Counted from the first letter of the stretch, positions 38,785 to 47,930 are shown. The stretch is 64,000 nt of DNA from Polynucleobacter sp. MWH-UH35A (GCF_018687075.1 NZ_CP061285.1:1798001-1862000), one strand, 5' to 3'. Notes: generated by a model not told the origin, from the letters alone. Translations and numbers: made by a program.

Positions 38785-39639
38785 TTACATCCAGTAAACA
38801 GCGATGTACAGACCCAGCCAGACCACGTCAACGAAGTGCCAGTACCAAGCAGCGCCTTCAAATGCGAAGTGATGCTTAGAGGTGAAATCACCACGAATCA
38901 TACGACGCAACACAATTGCCAACATCGTGCCACCCAAGAACACATGGAAACCATGGAAACCAGTCAACATGAAGAATGTGGAGCCATAGATGCCTGAAGT
39001 TAATTTCAGGTTCAACTCATGGTACGCATGGTAGTACTCATACACTTGGAAACCCAAGAACACTGCGCCCAAACCAACAGTTGCAGCTAAGCCAATGATG
39101 GCTTTTTTCATGTGATTTTCGACTAATGCATGGTGAGCGATAGTAATCGTTACGCCAGAGCTCAACAACAATAATGTGTTGATTGTTGGAATTGGCCATG
39201 GGCCCATGGTCGTAAATTTCTCAACCAAACCAGCTGGGCCATCATTTGGCCATACAGCCTGGAAATTTGGCCAAATCAATTTACTTTCAACATCGCCCAT
39301 CCAAGGCATTGCAATATTACGCGCATAGAACAAGGCCGCAAAGAAGGCACCAAAGAACATGATTTCAGAGAAGATAAACCAAGCCATTGACCAGCGATAA
39401 GAGATGTCCACGTTGACACCATTCTTACCGGCATTTGACTCTGCAATCGTGTCGCCAAACCAGTTATAGAGCACATAGAGAACAAACGCTACACCTGCAA
39501 GACAAAGTGGGCCGCCCCAAGAGGCATGATTTACCCAACCAGAAATACCAAAGCCAAAAGCAATCAGACCAAAGGCGGCCATGGCTGGATGTCTAGATAG
39601 TCCAGGGACGAAATAGTATGGGGTTGAATTGGATGACAT
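38785..39639 (-). CDS. ctaE: Cytochrome c oxidase subunit III
   Basis: Subunit III of the aa3-type oxidase, seven membrane spans. The ATG at 39639 (MSSNSTPYYFVPGLSRHP), with GAGAGAA upstream, is preferred over a TTG six codons earlier, giving 284 residues. Family segments include SEIMFFGAFFAALFYAR, LLLLSSGVTITIAHHAL, FLGFQVYEYYHA and GFHGFHVFLGGTML, and the end WYWHFVDVVWLGLY. It follows the DUF2970 gene by 29 bases. Confidence 0.96.
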   Translation of the reverse strand: MSSNSTPYYFVPGLSRHPAMAAFGLIAFGFGISGWVNHASWGGPLCLAGVAFVLYVLYNWFGDTIAESNAGKNGVNVDISYRWSMAWFIFSEIMFFGAFFAALFYARNIAMPWMGDVESKLIWPNFQAVWPNDGPAGLVEKFTTMGPWPIPTINTLLLLSSGVTITIAHHALVENHMKKAIIGLAATVGLGAVFLGFQVYEYYHAYHELNLKLTSGIYGSTFFMLTGFHGFHVFLGGTMLAIVLRRMIRGDFTSKHHFAFEGAAWYWHFVDVVWLGLYIAVYWM

Positions 39640-39668
39640 CTTATTCTCTCTATTCAATCAAAAAATAA

Positions 39669-39863
39669 TCAATGGGACACTACTGCCTTCACTATCAACA
39701 GGAGAACGCCCATAAAAATCAAGGCGCCGATAACTCCTGCAATGATAATGTGCACAAAACTCAATGAAGCAACATCTTCCTGCAAACCTGACTTCTTACG
39801 CACCCCCAAAAAGCCCCACATCACGGCTTTCATAGACTGCATAAAACTACTTTTCTTTTTCAT
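39669..39863 (-). CDS. DUF2970 small membrane protein
   Basis: The 64-residue protein has a basic N-terminus (MKKKSSFMQSMKAVMWGFLGVRKKSG) and a single membrane helix near the C-terminus (HIIIAGVIGALIFMGVLLLI). It fits the DUF2970 family, usually encoded between cox11 and ctaE in betaproteobacteria. Its start overlaps the cox11 stop by 4 bases. A part in oxidase assembly is likely but rests on context. Confidence 0.85.
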   Translation of the reverse strand: MKKKSSFMQSMKAVMWGFLGVRKKSGLQEDVASLSFVHIIIAGVIGALIFMGVLLLIVKAVVSH

Positions 39864-40444
39864 GAAACCACCTTTGATTTCGGGGCTGGGGGAGTGCCAC
39901 CTAAGCCCAACTCAAAGAAGGTGTATGACAAAGTAATTGTCTTTACATCATCCGGCAAACCCGCATCAATTACAAAGACTACCGGCATCTTTTTTGTTTC
40001 ATTTGCTGCTAGCGTTTGTTCCTGAAAACAAAAGCACTCTAATTTCGTAAAAAACTCTGTCGCACTTTTAGGTGCATAACTTGGTATTGCCTGCGCACGC
40101 ACCGTACGATTCTGATTGTTCGTTACTTCATAAACAATCTCGGTCATTTCACCGGGATGCACTTCTAAAAAATTCTTTACTGGCTTAAATGTAAACGGGC
40201 CACGACTGTTCGAATCAAACTCAATGGTTACTGTGCGAGCATAGTTAACTTGCGTATTGCCAACCTTATTAGGGCTAAAGGCTCTGATACCATAATCATT
40301 CTTGCTCGTTACTACATTGATTCCGGTGACCTCACACAAGGCTTTGTACATCGGAACCAGTGCGTAACCAAAGCCAAACATCATTACTGCCGCAATTAAC
40401 AGCTTTAATAAAATTTGGCGATTCAGTGATTGAGTTGAAACCAT
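39860..40444 (-). CDS. ctaG: Cytochrome c oxidase assembly protein CtaG/Cox11
   Basis: Cox11 delivers copper to the CuB site of subunit I. The 194-residue protein has one N-terminal membrane anchor (LLKLLIAAVMMFGFGYALV). The periplasmic domain carries the copper motif ECFCFQEQ near residue 138, plus YKALCEVTGIN near residue 33 and VNYARTVTIEFDSN. It lies between the small 43-residue assembly gene and the DUF2970 gene. Confidence 0.95.
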   Translation of the reverse strand: MVSTQSLNRQILLKLLIAAVMMFGFGYALVPMYKALCEVTGINVVTSKNDYGIRAFSPNKVGNTQVNYARTVTIEFDSNSRGPFTFKPVKNFLEVHPGEMTEIVYEVTNNQNRTVRAQAIPSYAPKSATEFFTKLECFCFQEQTLAANETKKMPVVFVIDAGLPDDVKTITLSYTFFELGLGGTPPAPKSKVVS

Positions 40445-40458
40445 CGTTAGCGAGAGAA

Positions 40459-40590
40459 TTAACCCAACATACTCCGTTTAATCACAATACCAATAAAAAA
40501 AGTTACTACAACACTTACAAGAATCAAGCCCATCCTGCGATTATTCGCAGCAAGGGCCTGCTTCTCTGGAGAATTAAATTCCTGCTTCAC
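40459..40590 (-). CDS. Cytochrome oxidase small assembly protein
   Basis: A 43-residue protein read from a GTG at 40590 (MKQEFNSPEKQALAANNRRM) inside the last codons of ctaD, overlapping it by 17 bases. It has a basic stretch NNRR, then one membrane helix LILVSVVVTFFIGIVIKR. The longer in-frame ATG at 40674 would read 100 bases of ctaD and is unlikely. Small proteins of this shape stand between ctaD and ctaG in many Burkholderiales. Function is inferred from place. Confidence 0.75.
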   Translation of the reverse strand: MKQEFNSPEKQALAANNRRMGLILVSVVVTFFIGIVIKRSMLG

Positions 40591-42193
40591 GCAATTGCTC
40601 TGCACTTGGCGGAGTTTCAAAAGTGTGATGTGGCGCTGGAGAAGGCACTGTCCACTCAAGACCTTTTGCTCCATCCCATGGCTTCATTGGGGCTTTTTCG
40701 CCTTTGCCGTTATAAGCCGGCAATACAACGAAGAGCAAGAAATAAACCTGCGCCAAACCGAATCCTAATGCGCCAATCGAAGCAATTGCATTGAAATCAG
40801 CAAACTGCGTTGGATAGTCAGCATAGCGACGTGGCATACCTGCCAAACCCAAGAAGTGCATTGGGAAGAAGGTGATGTTAAAGAAAATCATGGAAGCCCA
40901 GAAATGGATCTTGCCGCGAGTTTCGCTAGCCATGTAACCAGTCCACTTAGGACACCAGTAATAGAAACCAGCAAACATTGCGAACAATGAGCCTGCTACT
41001 AATACATAGTGGAAGTGGGCAACGATGTAATACGTGTCTTGAATGCCAATATCAATTGGCGCCATCGCACAGATCAAACCAGTAAAGCCGCCCATAGTGA
41101 ACACAAAGATAAAGCCGATGGCCCACAACATTGGAGTTTCAAAGGTCATTGAACCTTTCCACATGGTTGCTACCCAGTTGAAAATCTTCACGCCAGTTGG
41201 AACGGCAATCAACATGGTTGCGTACATGAAAAACAATTGACCTGTAACTGGCATACCAGTTGCAAACATGTGGTGAGCCCAAACGATGAATGACAAGATC
41301 GCAATCGATGCGGTTGCATACACCATTGAGCTGTAACCGAACAATGTTTTTCTGGAGAATGCTGGAACGATTTCACTGATGATTCCAAATGCTGGAAGAA
41401 TCATGATGTAAACCTCTGGGTGACCAAAGAACCAGAAAATATGCTGGAACATGATTGGGTCACCGCCGCCAACAGCGGAGAAGAATGAAGTACCGAAATG
41501 ACGATCAGTCAGAACCATGGTAATCGCGCCAGCCAATACAGGCATCACAGCGATCAACAAGTAAGCAGTGATCAACCAAGTCCAGCAGAACATTGGCATC
41601 TTCATCAATGTCATGCCAGGAGCGCGCATATTCAAAATGGTCACGATGATGTTGATCGATCCCATGATGGAAGAGGCACCCAACAAATGCAGGGCAAAAA
41701 TCGCCATGTCCATGCCAGGACCCATTTGCGAAGTCAATGGAGCATAGATAGTCCAGCCACCTGATGGAGCGCCGCCAGGAACTAAGAATGAGCTCAACAG
41801 CAATGTTGCTGCTACTGGCAGAATCCAGAAGCTGAAGTTATTCATACGAGCAAATGCCATATCAGATGCGCCAATTTGCAAAGGCACCATCCAGTTAGCA
41901 AAACCAACGAAGGCCGGCATGATCGCACCGAACACCATCACGAGACCGTGCATGGTTGTTAATTGGTTAAAGAACTCTGGACGCAAGAATTGCAAACCAG
42001 GCTGGAACAATTCCAAACGAATTCCCAAGGCCATCACGCCGCCAGCCAGCAAGCTAACGAATGAGAAGATCAAGTACATCGTACCGATGTCTTTGTGGTT
42101 GGTTGCAAACAGCCAACGACGCCAGCCGTGTGGCATGTGATCGTCATGCGCGTGGTCGTGTGCGTGATCGTGGGTAGTAGAGACTGTGCTCAT
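40574..42193 (-). CDS. ctaD: Cytochrome c oxidase subunit I
   Basis: Catalytic subunit with low-spin heme a and the heme a3-CuB centre where O2 is reduced. The 539-residue protein has twelve spans. Visible ligands and channel motifs are TTMHGLVMVFG (heme a histidine), FWFFGHPEVYIMILPAFG (CuB His and cross-linked Tyr), WAHHMFATGM (CuB His pair) and VAHFHYVLVAGS (heme histidines). The N-terminus is His/Asp-rich (DHAHDHAHDDH), a feature that may bind metal. It follows ctaC by 42 bases. Confidence 0.98.
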   Translation of the reverse strand: MSTVSTTHDHAHDHAHDDHMPHGWRRWLFATNHKDIGTMYLIFSFVSLLAGGVMALGIRLELFQPGLQFLRPEFFNQLTTMHGLVMVFGAIMPAFVGFANWMVPLQIGASDMAFARMNNFSFWILPVAATLLLSSFLVPGGAPSGGWTIYAPLTSQMGPGMDMAIFALHLLGASSIMGSINIIVTILNMRAPGMTLMKMPMFCWTWLITAYLLIAVMPVLAGAITMVLTDRHFGTSFFSAVGGGDPIMFQHIFWFFGHPEVYIMILPAFGIISEIVPAFSRKTLFGYSSMVYATASIAILSFIVWAHHMFATGMPVTGQLFFMYATMLIAVPTGVKIFNWVATMWKGSMTFETPMLWAIGFIFVFTMGGFTGLICAMAPIDIGIQDTYYIVAHFHYVLVAGSLFAMFAGFYYWCPKWTGYMASETRGKIHFWASMIFFNITFFPMHFLGLAGMPRRYADYPTQFADFNAIASIGALGFGLAQVYFLLFVVLPAYNGKGEKAPMKPWDGAKGLEWTVPSPAPHHTFETPPSAEQLREAGI

Positions 42194-42235
42194 AAATTAC
42201 TCCGGTTTCGTTTTATCTGTATTTGTTAATCTGAA

Positions 42236-43393
42236 TTACTTGCCGCCGCGCGCAGTAATAATCTCTTGGGTCTGAATCACTTCACCCGTCTTATTACCCC
42301 ATGCATTACGTGTATAGGTCATCACCGCAGCAATATCGCCATCAGAAATCACGCCAGCCCACTTCGGCATAGCGCCTTTACCATTAATGAGGATATTGAA
42401 CTGACCTGCTTTAGGGCCGTTAACCACTTTGCTACCGTCCAGCGCTGGGAATGCGCCCGCGCCTTTACCGTTTGGTTGATGGCAAGCTGCACAGTTCGCT
42501 GCATATACTTTGGCGCCACGCTCTTTTTGCTCATCCAAGGTGTAAACCTTTGAAGGATCGTCGCCACCAGCACCCATTTCCTTTTTCTTCTCTGCAACCC
42601 ACGCGCTGTAGTCCTCTTGAGAAACCACTCTCACAACGATGGGCATAAAGGCATGCTCTGCACCACAAAGCTCAGAGCACTGACCACGGAATGTGCCAAT
42701 CTTGTCAGCTCTAAACCAAGTGTCACGCACAAAACCTGGGATCGCATCTTGCTTCACGCCAAACGCTGGAATTGTCCATGCATGAATAACGTCATTAGCT
42801 GTAGTGATCAAACGAATTTTTTTACCAACGGGCACAACCATTTCATTGTCAACTTCCATCAAATAAGTATTTGATTTAGGCGCCAAGTTATTGATTGCTT
42901 CACGGGAAGTAGACAAAGTAGACAGGAAGCTAATACCTTCACCCTCACCTTTGATGTAGTCATAACCCCATTTCCACTGATAACCAGTGGTCTTAATAGT
43001 GATGTCTGAATTAGTAGTGTCTTTCATTGCCACAACAGTTTTTGTTGCAGGCAACGCCATACCAATCACGATGAGTAATGGAATGACTGTCCAAATAATT
43101 TCAACAGTGGTGCTCTCGTGGAATGAAGCTGATTTATGACCTAGAGATTTGCGGTGCTTCAAGATGGAATAGAACATCACACCAAAAACGCCGACAAAAA
43201 TCAACGCACAAATAACCAACATCATCCAATGCAACCAATGAATCTCTTGCATGATTTTGGTAGCAGGAGGCGCAAAATTCAGCTGATTTACAGCTGGGCC
43301 ACCAGGCATATTCTCTGCTGCATGAGCAATTGCAGTTCCAAAAGCTACTGCGAAATAGAGCGAAGCCCTAGTGACTTTTCCAAATAAATTCAT
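42236..43393 (-). CDS. ctaC: Cytochrome c oxidase subunit II with fused cytochrome c domain
   Basis: Subunit II accepts electrons at CuA. The 385-residue protein has a signal peptide, two membrane helices (residues ~50-120), and the CuA ligands in QCSELCGAEHAFMPI near residue 235. It is extended by a c-type cytochrome domain with the heme motif CAACHQPNGKG near residue 300 and a likely Met ligand in GAMPKWAG. The fused heme domain gives a caa3-like input site. It heads the oxidase operon and has a good sigma-70 promoter upstream. Confidence 0.96.
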   Translation of the reverse strand: MNLFGKVTRASLYFAVAFGTAIAHAAENMPGGPAVNQLNFAPPATKIMQEIHWLHWMMLVICALIFVGVFGVMFYSILKHRKSLGHKSASFHESTTVEIIWTVIPLLIVIGMALPATKTVVAMKDTTNSDITIKTTGYQWKWGYDYIKGEGEGISFLSTLSTSREAINNLAPKSNTYLMEVDNEMVVPVGKKIRLITTANDVIHAWTIPAFGVKQDAIPGFVRDTWFRADKIGTFRGQCSELCGAEHAFMPIVVRVVSQEDYSAWVAEKKKEMGAGGDDPSKVYTLDEQKERGAKVYAANCAACHQPNGKGAGAFPALDGSKVVNGPKAGQFNILINGKGAMPKWAGVISDGDIAAVMTYTRNAWGNKTGEVIQTQEIITARGGK

Positions 43394-43481
43394 CTTATTC
43401 TCTGTTTATTGTCGTGAGCAAAGCAGCAAAAATGCCACAAAATGCCCAAAAAACGGTCTTAAGCCAATACATACTGCCGTG

Positions 43482-43510
43482 ATTATAGGGTTAATTGAGC
43501 ACAACAACAA
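43482..43510 (-). promoter_or_regulatory. Sigma-70 promoter of the ctaC operon
   Basis: On the minus strand TTGTTG (-35), a 17-base spacer and a perfect TATAAT (-10, at 43482-43487) lie about 90 bases before the ctaC start. The spacer carries a GTTAA repeat element also found beyond the -35. The predicted transcript starts near 43475. Confidence 0.6.
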
Positions 43511-43572
43511 ACAGGGTTAACCCAGCTTGATCCAATCTTGGTCAAGGTTTAAATGATAGTAAGCACTTACAC

Positions 43573-44370
43573 TTAAGCAGAATCTGGCCTAGTCTTGCGT
43601 CCAATTTGATTTAGATCAATATAGGCAACGTTATCCTTCGCTTTTGCAAGGTGCTTTCCAAGAGCCCATGCATGCCCATAAACCACCTCCAAGGTCAGTT
43701 TTTGTGGCAAAAGCTCTAATTGAGGGGTTGCGTCAGGGCCCAAATGCAGCAAATTCAGAGCGCTGATGTCTGCGAGCAATAGTTCGGGCTTCTCATAATC
43801 TAGGGTCAAATACTCCATATCCATCACCGGGTCAGAAAAGCGCTCTGCAAGCAAAGCATCTCCCATATCGTGCATATCCCAAGGGCTTAATATATTTTTC
43901 AGTTTTAAGCTCGGAATTTCGAGTGAGCGCAGCTCTTTTCCGGTATCGGGCCCCAAATAGCTAAACGTGAGTAATCCACCTTCACGCAGTACACGCCAAC
44001 ATTCTCGAAGAAAATGTTTTGGATCTGCCAAATCCTGGATTAATAGATTACTGAACACCAAATCTACAGAATTATCTGGAATATCAAATCTTCCGGATGA
44101 AGTGAAGCTTGCTAAAGGACTCGCAGTGTTGCTAAACAGCGTGCGCCAATTGCGCAAGGCTTTAGCTCGCCACATTTGAAAACTAGAAACCCCCTCTTCA
44201 GTAATGCTTAGAGTTCGCACTTTAGGGAAGCGCTTAGCGAGCACATCTAAATGTTTGCCTGCAAAATCTGGCACGATCAAGAGATCTTTTACATCGAGCT
44301 TAACGATGTCTAATTTCTGCAGCATGCGATCTGCAATTTCGTCTTGTAACCATCTAATGGGCTGGGTCAT
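43573..44370 (-). CDS. BioC-like methyltransferase-fold protein with degenerate SAM motif
   Basis: The 265-residue protein matches the BioC/NDUFAF5 type in its middle and C-terminal parts: DNSVDLVFSNLLIQDLADP, FLRECWRVLREGGLLTFSYLGPDT, and the lid-like WDMHDMGDALLAERFSDPVMDMEY. Motif I, normally DLGCGTG, is replaced by LIVPDFAGK at residues 31-39, so the SAM-binding glycines are missing. It may bind SAM in a different way or be a non-catalytic relative. BioC methylates malonyl-ACP at the start of biotin synthesis; no other bio gene is nearby. It is divergent from comF. Confidence 0.75.
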   Translation of the reverse strand: MTQPIRWLQDEIADRMLQKLDIVKLDVKDLLIVPDFAGKHLDVLAKRFPKVRTLSITEEGVSSFQMWRAKALRNWRTLFSNTASPLASFTSSGRFDIPDNSVDLVFSNLLIQDLADPKHFLRECWRVLREGGLLTFSYLGPDTGKELRSLEIPSLKLKNILSPWDMHDMGDALLAERFSDPVMDMEYLTLDYEKPELLLADISALNLLHLGPDATPQLELLPQKLTLEVVYGHAWALGKHLAKAKDNVAYIDLNQIGRKTRPDSA

Positions 44371-44393
44371 TGGCTCAGTATACTCAGCGCCCC

Positions 44394-45155
44394 ATGCGAT
44401 TTCCAGAGAACATTTTTCAAACCATTTGCGAACAGCTTTTACCGACTGCTTGCATTACCTGTCAGACATTCCAAGGACACTCCGTTTGCGATCAATGTGT
44501 TGACTCGTTACAAAATAATGCTTTACTGAACTATGAATGCTGCTTTCAATGCGGCATAACGTTAGAGGCCTTTGAGGTGAACCAAGAAAAGTGCACCTCC
44601 TGCGAAAAGAACAAGCCACACTTTGATGAAACCTATTGCTTGGATCGCTATGATGGATCATTGCAGTCTCCACTCCATGAATTAAAGTATCAAAGGCGCA
44701 TCGCATTTGCCCATGCACTTGGCAGCATATGGAATATTATTCTCAACAAAGAGCTTATTGATATTCACGCAGATTACTTGCTACCAGTACCGCTCAGTAT
44801 TGAGAAATTAGCGCAACGCGGCTTTAATCAAAGCTGGGAAATTGCGAAGCAAATCCGCTGTGCCAAGCAGATTCAAAAATCACCTTATGCACTTCGTCGC
44901 CACCATTACTCAGGACACCAAGCAGGAAGCTCTCTGAGCAATCGTCACTTAGCAATTCAGGGAATGTTTTATGTAGAGGAACGATATATTCGTCAGTTGC
45001 AAGGCAAGACTGTCATCGTATTTGATGATGTAATGACTAGCGGTGCAACCCTGAATGAAATTGCACGCATTCTGAAGGACAATGGTGTATCTCGTGTAAT
45101 CAATTGGGTACTGCTCAGGGCTACGCGACCAATCGAAAGAGTGTCACATGTTTAA
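44394..45155 (+). CDS. ComF-family phosphoribosyltransferase-like protein
   Basis: ComF proteins are needed for DNA uptake in several naturally transformable bacteria. I chose the ATG at 44394 (MRFPENIFQTICEQL); an in-frame TTG lies 24 bases upstream. The 253-residue protein has N-terminal zinc-finger cysteine pairs (CITCQ, CDQC, CCFQCG, CTSCEK). The C-terminal type I phosphoribosyltransferase motif is VIVFDDVMTSGATLNE. It overlaps trmL by 8 bases. No other competence gene is in the window. Confidence 0.88.
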   Translation: MRFPENIFQTICEQLLPTACITCQTFQGHSVCDQCVDSLQNNALLNYECCFQCGITLEAFEVNQEKCTSCEKNKPHFDETYCLDRYDGSLQSPLHELKYQRRIAFAHALGSIWNIILNKELIDIHADYLLPVPLSIEKLAQRGFNQSWEIAKQIRCAKQIQKSPYALRRHHYSGHQAGSSLSNRHLAIQGMFYVEERYIRQLQGKTVIVFDDVMTSGATLNEIARILKDNGVSRVINWVLLRATRPIERVSHV

Positions 45156-45618
45156 TATTGTTTTATTCGAACCAGAAATCCCGCCCAATACTGGCAATAT
45201 CATTCGCTTATGCGCCAATACCGGTGCCAAGCTACACTTGATTGAGCCGCTTGGATTTCCGATGGAGGATGCCAAGTTACGCAGAGCGGGTTTGGACTAT
45301 CACGAGTTTGCAAGAGTAAAAGTCCACAAAAATTGGGCGCAGTTTTTAAAAGATGAGCAACCCAATCCCGAGAATATCTTTGCTTTAACGACCAAAGGTT
45401 CTGGAAGGTTTCATGAGGGCAAATACTCTCCGAATGATTACTTTGTATTTGGTTCTGAAACCAAAGGCATTACCAATGAAGTAAGGGAGTCTATCCCAGA
45501 AAAAAATCGCATGCGCCTTGCAATGCAAGATAGTAGCCGCAGCTTGAACTTGTCGAATACTGTCGCGATTGTTGTGTATGAAGCTTGGCGCCAAAATGGC
45601 TTAGCAGGTGGTCAGTAA
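45148..45618 (+). CDS. trmL: tRNA (cytidine(34)-2'-O)-methyltransferase TrmL
   Basis: TrmL methylates the wobble ribose of tRNA-Leu isoacceptors. The 156-residue protein is a minimal SPOUT methyltransferase: LFEPEIPPNTGNIIRLCANTG at the N-terminus, VFGSETKGITNEV near residue 109, and the knot segment SRSLNLSNTVAIVVYEAWRQ at the end. Length and motifs fit TrmL better than the larger TrmH or RlmB. It is convergent with gpsA after 23 bases. Confidence 0.94.
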   Translation: MFNIVLFEPEIPPNTGNIIRLCANTGAKLHLIEPLGFPMEDAKLRRAGLDYHEFARVKVHKNWAQFLKDEQPNPENIFALTTKGSGRFHEGKYSPNDYFVFGSETKGITNEVRESIPEKNRMRLAMQDSSRSLNLSNTVAIVVYEAWRQNGLAGGQ

Positions 45619-45641
45619 GCAACTGGCCAAAGAGTTATTCG

Positions 45642-46664
45642 CTATGATTCGATTTTTGGATCACGCCCCATCAACTTCTTAAGGGCATCTTGCGGCTTGA
45701 GTTTTCCTGAAAGCACCTCGCCCATCATCGCAGTAATCGGCATTTCCACATCTAAACGTTTTGCCAAATCACCAACTGCGGCAGCGCAAAGCACACCCTC
45801 AGCAACATGGCCAAGACTTGTCAGAATTTCTGGCAGTGGCTTGCCGTTCGCGAGCTCGAGACCAACTCGACGATTGCGAGAGAGATCACCGGTGGCAGTC
45901 AAGATTAAATCGCCAACACCAGTTAAGCCCATACACGTTTCAGATTTACCACCGGCAGCCTTCACTAGGCGCATCATTTCCGCCAAACCGCGGGTGAGAA
46001 CAGCGGCACGGGCATTCAACCCTAAATCGAGCCCATCCCCAATACCTGCAGCAATAGCGAGGACGTTCTTTATAGCGCCACCTAATTCAACGCCGATCAA
46101 GTCATCACTGGAATAAACCCGCATATTACCGTGATGGAATGCCGCCTGAACCGTTTCACAAAGCACTGGAGATTTGCTAGCAACCGTTAAGGCACAAGGC
46201 ATTCCCATACCAACCTCCCGCGCAAAGCTCGGACCAGATAAGGCGCCATACGAATGCACAATGCCATGCGCATGAATCTTGCTTTCACGCTCAACAACTT
46301 GGTGTGGCAATAAAGCGGTATCTGGCTCTAGACCCTTGCAGAGCCAAACAATGTTCAGCGGATGCTCTGCCATTCTTAATACTTGAGCAATCGTCTCTGA
46401 AAGCCCTGACATTGGCGTAGCAATAACCAATAAGTCATCACTGGAAAGTCTTTTTACCGCTTCAGAAAAGTCACTCTCAAACTTGAGACCCTCGGGTAAT
46501 TGAACGCCCGAAAGATAGGTACGGTTTTCGCCACAATCTTGAATATCATCCAATTGTTGTTTGCTACGTGACCATAAACAAACATCACCATCTTGGAGAT
46601 GGCGAGCGGCTTGTGCCGCCATCGCCGTTCCCCAAGCACCAGCACCAAGCAGCGTCACTTTCAT
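45642..46664 (-). CDS. gpsA: NAD(P)-dependent glycerol-3-phosphate dehydrogenase
   Basis: GpsA reduces dihydroxyacetone phosphate to sn-glycerol 3-phosphate for phospholipid synthesis. The 340-residue protein has the NAD(P) motif LLGAGAWGTAMAAQAARHL at the N-terminus, SGPSFAREVG, the catalytic lysine region ELGGAIKNVLAIAAGIGDGL near residue 192, and the GDLILTATG and SRNRRVG segments. It is downstream of secB on the same strand with a 25-base gap. Confidence 0.97.
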   Translation of the reverse strand: MKVTLLGAGAWGTAMAAQAARHLQDGDVCLWSRSKQQLDDIQDCGENRTYLSGVQLPEGLKFESDFSEAVKRLSSDDLLVIATPMSGLSETIAQVLRMAEHPLNIVWLCKGLEPDTALLPHQVVERESKIHAHGIVHSYGALSGPSFAREVGMGMPCALTVASKSPVLCETVQAAFHHGNMRVYSSDDLIGVELGGAIKNVLAIAAGIGDGLDLGLNARAAVLTRGLAEMMRLVKAAGGKSETCMGLTGVGDLILTATGDLSRNRRVGLELANGKPLPEILTSLGHVAEGVLCAAAVGDLAKRLDVEMPITAMMGEVLSGKLKPQDALKKLMGRDPKIES

Positions 46665-46689
46665 GATCTGTGGGCTCGCTTGTTAGATA

Positions 46690-47202
46690 TTAGTGGGGCT
46701 TGCTCTCAGCAGCTGCGCCATCTTTAGCGGCTGCTTCTTGTTGAGCCTGCATCAAACGATGCTCATACATACCGTGGAAATTAATCTCATTTAAATGAAT
46801 TGGCTGGAAGCCTGCACGACTAATAATGTCGGCAATATTAGAGCGCAGATATGGATACAAGATTGTTGGGCAAGCAATGCCAAGCATTGGATCAATTTGC
46901 TCAACAGGAATATTACTGAACTCAAAAATACCAGCTTGCTTTGCCTCGACCAAGAACAATACTTTTGCATCAACTTTAGCAGTCACAGTAGAACTTAAGG
47001 CTACCTCAAATATTCCTTCGCCCAAGGGGGCAACAGCAATATCAATTTCAACTTGTACTTGTGGCTCTGATGCCACCAATAGAATCTGTGGTGCATTCGG
47101 CTGCTCAAGCGATACATCTTTTAGATAAATACGCTGAATACGAAATCCAGGCTCTTTAGATTGTTCGGCGCTTGCTTCTGGTGCAGAAGTTTGTTCAGTC
47201 AT
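46690..47202 (-). CDS. secB: Protein-export chaperone SecB
   Basis: SecB keeps preproteins unfolded and delivers them to SecA. The 170-residue protein has the conserved core [20 protein letters not shown] near residue 20, the [13 protein letters not shown] groove strand, and the [14 protein letters not shown] segment. It follows grxC and the rhodanese in the same run, and gpsA comes after it. Confidence 0.97.
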   Translation of the reverse strand: MTEQTSAPEASAEQSKEPGFRIQRIYLKDVSLEQPNAPQILLVASEPQVQVEIDIAVAPLGEGIFEVALSSTVTAKVDAKVLFLVEAKQAGIFEFSNIPVEQIDPMLGIACPTILYPYLRSNIADIISRAGFQPIHLNEINFHGMYEHRLMQAQQEAAAKDGAAAESKPH

Positions 47203-47230
47203 TACTAACTTTCTTTGTATGTGTAATCTT

Positions 47231-47485
47231 TTAGGCTAGCAAGGGGTCAAGCTTGCCAGCACGATCCAATGCTACTAAGTCATCATATCCACCAACGTGG
47301 GTGTCGCCTATGTAAATCTGAGGAACAGTACGACGACCAGTTCGAGTCATCATGATTTCACGTTGAGATGGGTCACGATCAATCAAAATCTTTTCCAAGC
47401 TTGTCACACCTTTTTTGAGTAATAACTTTTCAGCCATGACGCAATATGGACAAACCTGAGTGCTATACATTGTGACTGGAGGCAT
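47231..47485 (-). CDS. grxC: Glutaredoxin 3
   Basis: The 84-residue dithiol glutaredoxin carries the redox motif C12-PY-C15 in [13 protein letters not shown], the TVP cis-proline region RTVPQIYIG near residue 53, and the GGYDDL glutathione-binding segment. It lies between a rhodanese gene (9 bases upstream) and secB (28 bases downstream). The glutathione synthesis genes at 53335-55603 supply its reductant. Confidence 0.96.
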   Translation of the reverse strand: MPPVTMYSTQVCPYCVMAEKLLLKKGVTSLEKILIDRDPSQREIMMTRTGRRTVPQIYIGDTHVGGYDDLVALDRAGKLDPLLA

Positions 47486-47494
47486 TATTTCTCC

Positions 47495-47911
47495 TTACTT
47501 CACCAAAGGAAGGGCTGCGGCTTTCCAGGCTTGCACGCCACCATCCAAAGAACCAACTTCCGCAAAACCCAGCTTTTGAGCCTCGGCAACAAGTTTGCGT
47601 GATTGGGTTCCTGAATCGCACACCAAGACTACTGGATGCTTCTTGTCGAGTTTGAGCTTTTCAACAGCGGCGGTCAAACCAGCCGCATTTACCAATTTAG
47701 CGCCAGGTAGATGGCCTGATTTGAAAGCCTCCTCCGAACGCAAATCCAATACATGAGCTTTTCGACGATTAATCCAAATAGTTGCCTCGGTAGGCGACAA
47801 GCCTTTTCCGCCAATAAGCGTAGATAATGTAGGTAGGAAAAGCGCTGCGCCCGAAACCAACAGTAGGGCAATAAGCGCTAAATTATCAATTTGCGTGAGA
47901 AAGTTCATCAC
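47495..47911 (-). CDS. Membrane-anchored rhodanese-like protein
   Basis: The 138-residue protein has an N-terminal membrane helix (LALIALLLVSGAALFLPTLSTLIGG) and one rhodanese domain. The active-site cysteine is in VVLVCDSGTQSRK, near residue 98, and the domain begins DLRSEEAFKSGHLPGAKLVN. It could be a sulfurtransferase; the acceptor is unknown. Only 19 bases separate its start from the divergent gpmA start. Confidence 0.9.
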   Translation of the reverse strand: MMNFLTQIDNLALIALLLVSGAALFLPTLSTLIGGKGLSPTEATIWINRRKAHVLDLRSEEAFKSGHLPGAKLVNAAGLTAAVEKLKLDKKHPVVLVCDSGTQSRKLVAEAQKLGFAEVGSLDGGVQAWKAAALPLVK

Positions 47912-47930
47912 CGGATTATAGAATGGCTCT

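Noticed and set aside
45697..46116. A 139-codon open frame on the plus strand
   Set aside because: It is antisense to gpsA with shadow-like composition.
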